From NCBI GenBank assembly GCA_019055375.1, contig JAHQIW010007210.1:1-64000 (forward strand): a stretch of 64,000 bases of DNA, in the 5' to 3' direction. The notes under the pieces are model-generated. The model worked only from the letters and a program-made list of their open reading frames with translations. It made no database searches and was not told the DNA's origin. Positions 56,523 through 64,000 of the stretch are shown piece after piece. The position numbers and the translations under genes were made by a program. Within the stretch, counting starts at the first letter, position 1, and the number at the start of each line of letters is the position of its first letter. The stretch comes from Parelaphostrongylus tenuis. Lineage: Eukaryota; Nematoda; Chromadorea; Rhabditida; Metastrongylidae.

Positions 56523-56822
56523 GAGCGCATATGGTGCAGTGGTTAGAGGTGCTCTGCGTTGCACACGAGGTCAGTGGTTCGATCTCGCGCTCATGGCTCA
56601 CTAAGCCTTCCTCCTCCGAGGTCGGTAAATTGGTACGAGACTGGTCTCAGACTTGTCTGGGCAGATAAGCACCACTGACTCGGTTCGGCGGGAGGCCACC
56701 GCGAGTCATTGTAAAGGCTAGATATGCATTTAATCACCTCAAACGAAGTTAAAATTGAAGTCGAATGCATGGCGCATCCCTAAGGGATTGATCAGCGCCG
56801 AGGCTTTATCCTTTTTATCCTT
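56523..56822 (+). mobile_element. tRNA-derived SINE-1, complete, with 12-bp target-site duplication
   Basis: Flanked by TATTACCAAATA at 56511-56522 and 56823-56834. The head has A-box TGGTGCAGTGG and B-box GGTTCGATCTC, and its ends GAGCGC/GCGCTC pair. The body contains GGTACGAGACTGGTCTCAGA and GAATGCATGGCGCATCCCTA. The 3' end is a short TTTATCC(T)n array instead of poly-A. It is the reference copy for this family in the window. Confidence 0.9.
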
Positions 56823-57009
56823 TATTACCAAATAAACCCGCCAATAAACCCTAGTCTAAACCTAAGCATGGAAAGCCTATGAACGTCTAGAGATATCCTA
56901 GAGAATCGGAGTCATTTGCTCTATTCAAAGTTGTCTATGAAGGTGGAGAAAAAACTCTAAATTCAGTAACAAAAAGCGCTAATTGTCCATTATATGGCGG
57001 CAAATGGAC

Positions 57010-57207
57010 ATTCGATCCCATTCGATGTACTAGAGCTTTTCATAGGATTCGAACCCAGATCTCACTCTTTCCGGAAGCGTATGCTAACCATTGCGCCACC
57101 GAGCGCTCGTTTTGCACACCACTCTTTTTACGCTACAAGGCATTGAGCTCCAATAATGTGGAGTGCTGTGCAAAACGAGCGTCGGTGGTGCAACGGTTTT
57201 CATATGA
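57010..57207 (-). mobile_element. tRNA-cloverleaf palindromic element, copy 5 (rearranged)
   Basis: The complement of about 57044-57114 has GCGCTCGGTGGCGCAATGGT (A-box), TTCCGGAAAGAGTGAGATCT and GGGTTCGAATCC. It lacks the 3' acceptor strand. At 57155-57195 a second + start appears (GAGTGCTGTGCAAAACGAGC, then GTCGGTGGTGCAACGG). The two halves face away from each other. Confidence 0.65.
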
Positions 57208-57920
57208 ATGTTAGTAATCACTCGAAAGCTCGAATCTCCTGCTAGGGCTGTACGTGGGATTTTTCAAAATTCAGTATGTAGTCACTTTTTTTTCCTTGTC
57301 TTGCCCATATTTCGCTGGACAAAACTTCTTCCTTGAAGTGCTGGTTCTCTTTCGATATCAAAGGTCTCGAGGAACTCAGAAATGTGTTCTTTTTTGGCTG
57401 GAACTTTTTGTAGCGCTGCCGGAGAAAGAAAAGATTTGTGTTCTGCACCTCGCCGGACAGAGCGCTCTTTCTTTAGACCATTAGTAATCATTCAATAGCG
57501 TAAGAATTAGTGATTTCTACGCTGTACTTATCTTCTGGAAAGACTGTTTCTCTGAAATGTTACACGGAAAATAAGATTGACACACAGGCGCGATAATGTG
57601 CTCTTCGGCCAATTCACGGACCGCGGGATGAGGCGGCAAGGGTGGCTGACGCGATCGGCGATCGATTTTTTCACATGAAAGTGCGGTGTTACTTATTCAA
57701 TTAGGAATGATTTTCCGCTTTGAAATAAACATCAAATTAAGCGTATGGATTTGATGCTACAAGATTTTCTCTACACGTTCATGTGGTTTTCGTGCTTCCA
57801 GCGAGGTATTAGTTGAATTATGCGACCGCGTGAAATACGATTTCATTTTTAATTTTTCCAGCGTTATGAGAGGGTTCTTTCGAAAAAACTGGCACACGCA
57901 TATGTAGCCAGAGATTTGAG
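57200..57920. repeat. Dispersed repeat, copy 2 of a pair
   Basis: Collinear with 44290-45020 over about 600 bp, including CATTCAATAGCGTAAG, GACTGTTTCTCTG, TATTCAATTAGG, CACGTTCATGTGGTTTTCGT and CCAGCGAGGTATTAG. Shorter pieces recur at 51000-51170, 56262 and 46187. No coding sense. Confidence 0.6.
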
Positions 57921-58553
57921 CTTTCGAAAGATTATCAACACTCCGATGAAAAGTTTTTGTCGAGCGAACGGGGTCAAAAGAACTCAAAAATCGTAAGAAG
58001 CACTGCGCGATCAAGCAACCACGCCATCGATATCACAGCCACTCACACACCGTAGCCGCGTCAAATGCGCGCCGAGTGCGAAACCCAGTCTTCTTTTGGC
58101 AGCCGCAACGCATCAATAAGTCTTCTCTGAGAATCAGGTACATCTTTAAATCTACGAGATTTGATATTTCTACTGAGTGCTAAAATCGAAGAAAATTGTC
58201 AGCTTTCTCTCCAGCCCTTTGAGGATCAGCCTTGAGAGGCAGGCGGCGTCGCGCTGTCGCTTTCCCACGAGACTTGACTCCTCGATTACAGTGGTTGAGT
58301 GAGACTTGAGAGTCGAGTGAGAAGCGTACCGTGTGGTCCTTGAAGGGCTAGCGAAAAACGCGCCGAGTGTGAAACATAATTTTATTTTTACTGCTACAAC
58401 GCAACGGAAAAGCTTCTTCAGGCTTAGAGCACAGCGTCAAATTTATTGAGATTTGAGCTAGCGAATTTACACTGAAACTCAACGCTTTGGCAGAAAACCC
58501 GTGAATTCTGAAGGTTGAATGTGCGCGTGTATAACGGAAAAGTACCCAAGTGG

Positions 58554-58566
58554 CTTTATTACTCAG
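58554..58566 (+). promoter_or_regulatory. Probable spliced-leader acceptor of the SPT2-like gene
   Basis: CTTTATTACTCAG lies 30 nt upstream of the ATG at 58597, with no coding exon in front. The spacing suits SL trans-splicing; a 5' UTR intron is the alternative. Confidence 0.5.
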
Positions 58567-58596
58567 GATCAAGCCGGCTGAGTGGCGGAAAAAGTC

Positions 58597-61500
58597 ATGG
58601 ATTTTATGAGTCTACTGGACACTGCAAGCAAAAATGCCAAGAATATGTCGAAGAAGTTGGATGACCTGAAAACCGAAGTGGACAGTGAACGACGTGCCGA
58701 ACTGAAACGTATAGAGGCGGAGAAACTAAGGAAGATGGAAATCTTGAAGAAGCAGAAGAAGGCTTCCTCGCCAAAACCCGCTGAGAAGGAAAAGAAGGCA
58801 TACTATTTGTTGTTCTTCATGTTTTATTTTCTCTTCTGATATTGATGATTTTCAGTTCATAATCCCGAAAAAGAACAAAGTCACCGATGAGAAGGACGAT
58901 AAGGCAAAAGTTATGGCTTTCCTGGCGAAAAAATCCGAAGAAGAACGTCAGTTGATGGAGAAAAAGAAAGCTGAAAAGGAGAGACTGATCCAACTGCGTC
59001 TACAGGCAAATGGTGGAAAGGTTTGGATTATTTAATTTTTTATTTGTTTATTCGAGTTCTAAACGTCTGTCTATTTCTCACAAGGCTTTGAACTTTGCCT
59101 CCTTTCGACCACAGGCGGGAATTGAACTTGTGTTCTACTCGGCATGATCGCGTGCTGCCATTACACCATAGCTGCCACCCCTTTACTGCCACTCTTTCTA
59201 TCAGATTTCTCCTCAGTTGTTCTTCAAGTGATGCATCAGTTCAGAAGATGGGGTTCACAGCTCTGTTCGCTAATTCAGACATGCCTACTTCTTCACTTGT
59301 CATACTTTCAAACGGGACACAGTAGTTATAGGTGTACCGTAACGCACATGTGGTCAATGGTTCGAACCCGTACCTGAGGCTCATCAAGCCTTTCATCCCT
59401 CCGGAGTGGCCGAAGCGGCGCCATACTTTTTAGGAGGTAGCAGCACTAACATAATACATTGCTAGGCTACCCCGCAGGTCATTGTAAAGGTCAAGTGCGC
59501 ATGAAGCCACCTCAAACGGTGCTTGATGATGACCTCAGGGATTGATGAGCCCGAGAGCTTGATCCTCTTAGAGCGCCCTAAGTCTTAGACGAAGCCATCT
59601 CAAACGATGCTTGACGAGGACCTCAGGGATTGATGAGCCCCGAGAGCTTGATCCTCATAGAGCGCTCTAAGTCTTAGACGAAGCCACCTCAAACGATGCT
59701 TGACGAGGACCTCAGGGATTGATGAGCCCCGAGAGCTTGATCCTCATAGAGCGCTCTAAGTCTTAGACGAAGCCACCTCAAACGATGCTTGACGAGGACC
59801 TCAGGGATTGATGAGCCTCGAAAGCTTGATCCTCATAGAGCGCTTTAAGTCTTAGGATCACCAAAATGTTGCCGTACTATTCGTCTCTATGTTTTCATTT
59901 CGTTCTCTGTCTAACATTATTGCAGTCGATAAGCCAATGATCGCCCTCACAAGAGCGATTAAACAAAGATTCGTTGACGATTACATATATCCAGTTGTCA
60001 GCGTAACTGGTTCACTGCGGATACGTGCTTACCAGGCCGAACCAGCTGACGATTGGTCGCTGACATTTCGATACCTCATATCGCAGAAGGAGTAATAGCA
60101 GGGTTCCGGTAGTACAGTGGTTAACACGCGTACAGGCGCTCACGGGAAGGATGAAGCGCGAGTTGAACTGCTGTTCAAGATCCAAAGTTCTGTAGTTCTG
60201 TCGACACTGTTGGATATGTTTTATTCTATATTCTCCTGAAAGATCATCCATTGCGTCATTTAGTAGAGAGAACAAAAGCCTCACCATGTGACTTTAGGCT
60301 ACGAAGAAAATGGCGAAAAACTTTGGAATGACAGCGATAGATCTGCAAATAAAATACGGCACCAATAAAGAGCATGTGGAGCGACTCCAAAAGCAAAAAT
60401 GGAGAGAAGAAGTACGTAAAGTTTGCATAAATTACTATTTTGAGTGCTTTTTAGCAGTTTTATGAGGTTATATTTGTTCATCTAGGAATGTAGAACGGTA
60501 TGGAAACATTAACCCCATGTGGGAGTTTTAAACGCGCCCCCTATACGGGTGAAACGCGTGTTCAACTCCCGCAAGGAGTCGAATGTTTTCCGTACCACTC
60601 ACCAATTTAGATGAAGAGGTGAGTAGTATTACTGTTTGGACCATTTATTCTTTTGCTATTGGAATCGTTTATTTTTCTAAATTTAGGAAGAACAAGAGAG
60701 GATTGCGGCCCATTATAGAGATGGCGTCTACAAAGCGTTGGCTCAGAAAAGAAAACTTGACGAAAAGGTTGTTTGTTTAGCCGTAGGACCTTCGGCTGTT
60801 CAATTGTTTTTTTTTGATCTGCCAAATATCCGTAGTCTCATGAGGTGTTCCTAGTTCCTTGGACTTGATGCGATGTAATCATCGATATTCAGTGTTAGCT
60901 CTTTGTTTGACGATCCATTAGAAGAGCTTGTTTGCTACAATAATCTCTCATAATTCCCTAATTTCGTTCGAGAGGATTTTTTTTTATGTCAACCGCTTTT
61001 CAACGGTGGCATGAGATTACAGATATACCCAATGATGTTGAGTGATACTAAAAACTTTGACCTCAGGCGGGTCTCGAACCTGAATCTGTAGAATTCACGC
61101 TCAATCAAGCGAACATCTTCAAATGCTCCAGTTGCGTCTATCTAGAATCGTGGAGTCAACATGATGAATGACCTAGTTCCAGAGTTGAGCAGAAGAAAAC
61201 GAGCGGCTTGGGGAACGTTTAGGAGCATCGAAGATGTAGTGAAGAGGACAAAGAGCATCCGACTCCGTGTCCACCTTTTCTACTCGACGATTATTACTGC
61301 CCTGACGTATGGAGCAGAAACTTGGTCGCTACGTGAGCAGGATGAGAGATCACTTGCCGTTATCGAACGCGCAGTCGAAAGGTCGATGCTAGGAGTATCG
61401 CGCATCTTGCAAATGAGAGAAAGAATCCGAAGTTCCGACTTCACGTCAACGGTCGAAAATTAGAAACGCCGTTCTACACGCTAGGACTATTGACAATAAG

Positions 61501-62365
61501 GTGGGCCGGACTGTATGCTCTTGCAACGTCAACCGATGGACTAGAGCCGTTACCTACTGGATTCCTCGCGATATCAAGCGCTCTACAGGAAGACCACCGA
61601 CCCGATGGTCCGATTTGTTCACAAAAGGCCTAGAAGAAAGATATGATGCTCAACAAATCCTGGAGCGAGGAGGGCCCGCTGGGCTTCTGTTGCACGCGAT
61701 AGGGAAAAATGGAAGTCTTGTGCGTGTCTGCTCGAGTCACTCAAGATCAACGGGACTACAGGTGATTAAGGTGATCCAACATCCGTTAGAGTAACTGGGA
61801 TCATTGCCAATTGGCTTTCCGTTCCAAACCGTTGGTGGTTGGTCACTGACAAATTGGCTTGCGCCCTCGGAAAGCGTGAAGTGCGGATTCGAGTCCCGTC
61901 TGACGTCGAAGTTTTGCACGTCAATCAACATCACTTCATTGCAAGATGGTTTAGCGATTCTAAGTTATTTCGAGTCACAACAGCGTTTCTTGGGTTTTTC
62001 AGCAGTATAATTTACATTTTTCTCACTATTTTAGGAGATACATGCACTTGTATGTATGTGAAAGGTCTCTATTTTTGCGAATCCACACTTTTTCAAGGTG
62101 CAAGCGGGTGCAGTGAAGTTAAAGCCAAAGCATAATGGATCCACTGACAAGATAAGTAGTATAACTGCGTCAAATCGACAACACAGCGAGTAAGTGCTGC
62201 TGCATATCTCGTAAATTTTTGAAGCTTGAACTTACATATTCAAGTGTTTTCGCACATTTTTGCTTGTATCATAACCTCAAACAGCTAACTCTTCGCTAGT
62301 CCTCGAGTCAGTCGAGCCACAGAACCCTCCATCTGTTGTGTCTATCAGCTCGCAAGCGGCTAAGA
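58597..62365 (+). CDS. spt-2: SPT2-like chromatin protein (histone chaperone), N-terminal part and probable middle exons
   Basis: Secure exons: 58597-58797, 58856-59020, 60298-60411 and 60687-60767, all joined in phase 0. Probable: 62098-62189. Possible: 62285-62365, with its phase join unresolved. The product starts MDFMSLLDTASKNAKNM, recalling the SPT2 start MDFxxLxxxAS. It continues with Lys/Glu-rich coiled coil (KSEEERQLMEKKKAEKERL), then ATKKMAKNFGMTAIDLQIKY and KHVERLQKQKWREE-like sequence, then AAHYRDGVYKALAQKRKLDE. SPT2 proteins bind DNA and histone H3-H4 during transcription, in the nucleus. The first intron appears to begin with GC. The conserved C-terminal H3-H4 binding part is not seen and should lie further downstream or be unrecognised. 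Introns hold SINE, tRNA-like and RTE sequences. Confidence 0.65.
59100..59180 (-). repeat. tRNA-like unit in the SPT2-like gene intron
   Basis: The complement reads GCAGCTATGGTGTAATGGCA (A-box TGGTGTAATGG) through AAGTTCAATTCCCGCCTG (B-box). Acceptor ends do not pair well. A tRNA-derived repeat. Confidence 0.5.
59325..59500 (+). mobile_element. SINE-1 copy in the SPT2-like gene intron
   Basis: Head with GGTCAATGGTTCGAACCC, then AGGCTCATCAAGCCTTTC, CGGAGTGGCCGAAGCGGC and GCAGGTCATTGTAAAGGTCA, matching 56570-56730. Its 3' end passes directly into the tandem array at 59501. Confidence 0.6.
59501..59855 (+). repeat. Four-unit 89-bp tandem array derived from the SINE-1 3' end
   Basis: Units 59501-59588 (88 bp), 59589-59677, 59678-59766 and 59767-59855 (89 bp each). 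Each reads GAAGCCACCTCAAACGATGC, TTGACGAGGACCTCAGGGAT, TGATGAGCCCCGAGAGCTTG, then ATCCTCATAGAGCGCTCTAA. Units 2-4 are almost identical and the first is more diverged. The first half matches the SINE-1 body near its tail. Confidence 0.92.
60105..60185 (+). repeat. tRNA-like unit in the SPT2-like gene intron
   Basis: It reads GGTTCCGGTAGTACAGTGGTT (A-box TAGTACAGTGG), then GCGCGAGTTGAACTGC, a weak B-box. It ends 110 bp before the exon at 60298. Decayed. Confidence 0.45.
61161..61790 (+). mobile_element. RTE retrotransposon 3' end
   Basis: Frame 1 reads MMNDLVPELSRRKRAAWGTF, LTYGAETWSLREQDERSLAV and ERSMLGVSRILQMRERIRSS. After a frameshift near 61460 it continues NRWTRAVTYWIPRDIKRSTG, RPPTRWSDLFTKGLEERYDA. 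It ends in AGGTGATTAAGGTGATCCAA near 61770. It is the best preserved C-terminal copy here and lies in an intron of the SPT2-like gene on the same strand. Confidence 0.85.
61850..61950 (+). repeat. tRNA-like half with element flank
   Basis: It reads GCGCCCTCGGAAAGCGTGAA, then GCGGATTCGAGTCCCGTCTGACG, then GTTTTGCACGTCAATCAACA. This resembles the T-arm half and 3' flank of the cloverleaf palindromes. Confidence 0.45.
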
Positions 62366-62627
62366 GTATGCCTTTTTGAGATAGTCGGACTCTAGGTTCG
62401 TGATCCAACATCGGAAGCACAACGTACCGTGGAATGCCAGTTTCCAACTTCAATACACCCTTCCTTGGCACTCATTTTCATCTGGTGTTTCTTGTTTTTG
62501 ACATCTGAGTCTATGCCACAACCCCCATAGTCGCTGATCGTCAGTTTGTTCAAATTCAGCTTCCATCTGACGTAGTATGATGTTACAAACACTGGTAGTT
62601 GTTTCGTACTTCCTGTGTGGAACTTGT

Positions 62628-62770
62628 GGAGCAATGGTGAGGAGTCTGTTCTGGCTGACTTTGCGACACACAAACGTGGTTGACGGTTCGATCCCGCGCC
62701 CAAGGTCTCCCTCACTTTCCATCTTTCGGGGATCGGTCACTTGGCATCAGGCTTATGGAGAAGAGTAGCA
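62628..62770 (+). mobile_element. SINE-1 head, truncated
   Basis: It has a GTGGAGCAATGG A-box-like block, CACACAAACGTGGTTGACGG, GGTTCGATCCCGCGCCCAAG and GGGGATCGGTCACTTGG, corresponding to 56530-56640. The body and tail are missing. Confidence 0.5.
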
Positions 62771-63177
62771 AGAACAGTTTATCATCATTGTCCTTCTAGA
62801 CTTAAGCAGCCTTATGATACCCTGCAGTAGACCCTTTGATCTCAGCAGTCTTTCCAAGCCATCCCACCTTAGCACTGCCGTATCGGGAGCTGAAGCCAAT
62901 TACTGGCAGCAATCATTGCGAATCCAACAATACATTGATATAGGGACGTCTTATTCGATTCCACATTAGACTTAGGTAATGGTTGCGTCTTGATTTAGGC
63001 AGAGTTTGACAACTTTCAAGGTTTATTCTTCAATGAAGAGTCAAGGTTCTAGGAGTTATGATGTTTAGAAGATCGTTTCCACTCCTCTTTTAGTCATTCA
63101 GTTTCATAATAGGTCTTTCTATTATTATTGGTTGTGCAAAATTTATTTTCTATTTAGGAAGCCTTTCTGGTTATCCC

Positions 63178-63376
63178 TTTCGGGACCATGGATACACGGC
63201 CTCTGCATCTCGAACTGGCAACACTGGACGGTCTGCCCCACCTCCTCTCTATCCCTAACCCCTACCATGCCGTATTCTATAATGGCACGCTGGCTGTTTA
63301 GTGACACAGAGAAGGGGGAGGACCGTCCAGTGTTGTCATGAGATGCAGAGGCCCTTGTGTCCACGGTCGCGAAAGA
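63178..63376. mobile_element. Foldback element with 55-bp inverted repeats
   Basis: The arms 63178-63235 and 63321-63376 pair over CGGGACCATGGATACACGGC, CTCTGCATCTC and AACACTGGACGGTC, with about eight mismatches. The interior has no coding sense. Confidence 0.75.
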
Positions 63377-63437
63377 TTGAAACTTGTATAACAGAGCTCT
63401 ATAGAGAGCTTCTGAGGAGTTCTCAAGTAAAACGTCT

Positions 63438-63443
63438 TTATTG
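63438..63443 (-). terminator. AATAAA polyadenylation signal
   Basis: The complement reads GCTCAATAAAGACG, 44 nt beyond the TAG of the candidate last exon at 63487-63540, a normal spacing for a nematode 3' end. Confidence 0.6.
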
Positions 63444-63486
63444 AGCATTAAATTAATGAAAGTAGTGAAATTTTCAACTTATAGTA

Positions 63487-64000
63487 ACTATCGGCCTTCT
63501 TCTTCGTCTTCTTCTGAGCCATCTGAAGCTTTCAAAGTCATCTGGTCAAGTTATCCTGAAAAGAAGATAAAGACCAGCACCTGCAATAGGCTTTAGGTGA
63601 GGATCTTTTTATAGCTTTTACAATGATTTACTCATATTTACATCCAATAATGCTGAGTAATGAGCAAAACTTTGACGTAGGGCGGGAGTTGAACTCGCGT
63701 CTCACTTCAGGGGGCCTCTACTAACCATTCTGCTTATTAGTAGTCTTGCCCTGCTATCACTTTTTCTTCGATACAAGGTATCGATTCTGTCATATAGTCA
63801 TAACACCATTTCAGTGCTAATGCGATCAAATAAACAATTGTTGTCGATAACATTTGAACAGTTTCAATAAGCGAAATTCCTGAAGTGTTCGATACATCCG
63901 TGTGTTCCTTGCCATGATTAAATTCTCTAGACGTTTGTTTTTGGTGCATACTTTCGAGAGATGCCTCTAACTCTTTAGATGCCTGGCATATACTTTCACT
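63487..64000 (-). CDS. Unrecognised gene, 3' end (partial at window edge)
   Basis: A frame open from the window edge down to 63737 reads SICQASKELEASLESMHQKQ, ..., SLIETVQMLSTTIVYLIALA, LKWCYDYMTESIPCIEEK. It has a charged helical part and then a hydrophobic stretch long enough to span a membrane. A GTGATA donor-like site after EEK (63755-63760) would join in phase to 63487-63540, which encodes MTLKASDGSEEDEEEGR and stops. The better acceptor TTTTCAG at about 63555 would instead give a short DNLTR end. I do not recognise the family. The gene converges on the SPT2-like gene. Confidence 0.45.
63665..63725 (-). repeat. tRNA-like half in the edge gene's last intron
   Basis: The complement has GAGACGCGAGTTCAACTCCC (T-arm/B-box). 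The flank ATGCTGAGTAATGAGCAAAA resembles the family 2 palindrome at 25150. The A-box half is not recognisable. Confidence 0.45.

Noticed and set aside
59889..60095. Possible extra exon of the SPT2-like gene
   Set aside because: The frame lacks SPT2-like composition and acceptor/donor sites in phase; the neighbouring exons join without it.
62392..62740. Long - strand frames
   Set aside because: They overlap a SINE-1 head and have no motif.

Overview
The window looks like nuclear DNA from a parasitic clade V (strongylid, hookworm-like) nematode. The reasons are small exons with TTTCAG/TTTTAG acceptors, likely trans-splice acceptors just upstream of two start codons, nematode-like orthologues, and an intron and intergenic landscape crowded with old RTE, mariner, BEL/Pao and tRNA-derived elements. 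The species is inferred; no database search was possible.

Four genes are supported. (1) 3.2-8.8 kb, + strand: the C-terminal two thirds of an SLC1 glutamate/neutral amino-acid transporter. The 5' exons are not visible, and two residues of the TM8 substrate/sodium site are replaced. (2) 17.4-22.5 kb, - strand: a complete eight-exon ER chaperone BiP/GRP78 (HSP70 family) with signal peptide and KDEL terminus. It carries two separate +1 discrepancies that sequencing error or pseudogenisation would explain. Its upstream DNA (22.9-23.15 kb) has ACGT-core motifs like those of unfolded-protein-response promoters. (3) 58.6 to about 62.4 kb, + strand: an SPT2-like histone chaperone gene with all secure introns in phase 0, one of them apparently GC-AG. 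(4) The right edge, - strand: the 3' end of an unrecognised gene with a probable membrane helix and an AATAAA signal.

Region by region: 0.3-3.1 kb holds a decayed RTE retrotransposon and a SINE. 3.2-8.8 kb is the transporter. 8.8-12.2 kb is nearly featureless. 12.2-12.7 kb has two tRNA-cloverleaf palindromic elements. 14.7-15.6 kb is an RTE 3' end. 17.4-24 kb is BiP and its upstream repeats. 24-29 kb is a dense stack of tRNA-bearing palindromes, SINEs and a roughly 155 bp satellite. 29.5-36.6 kb holds mariner relics and an RTE fragment. 36.8-37.1 kb is a near-perfect 310 bp palindrome. 37-43.8 kb is mostly empty. 43.9-44.2 and 54.3-55.2 kb carry 5S rRNA-like copies. 48.9-54.2 kb holds an RTE 3' end next to a BEL/Pao relic with matching terminal repeats. 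55.3-58 kb has SINEs and repeats. The rest is the SPT2-like gene with its repeat-filled introns.

The most distinctive signal is recurrent: sequences that can fold into tRNA cloverleaves (A-box, B-box and 7 bp acceptor stem intact) sit inside palindromic elements whose terminal inverted repeats are unrelated to tRNA. They come in at least two acceptor-stem families and are distinct from the ordinary tRNA-headed SINEs also present.
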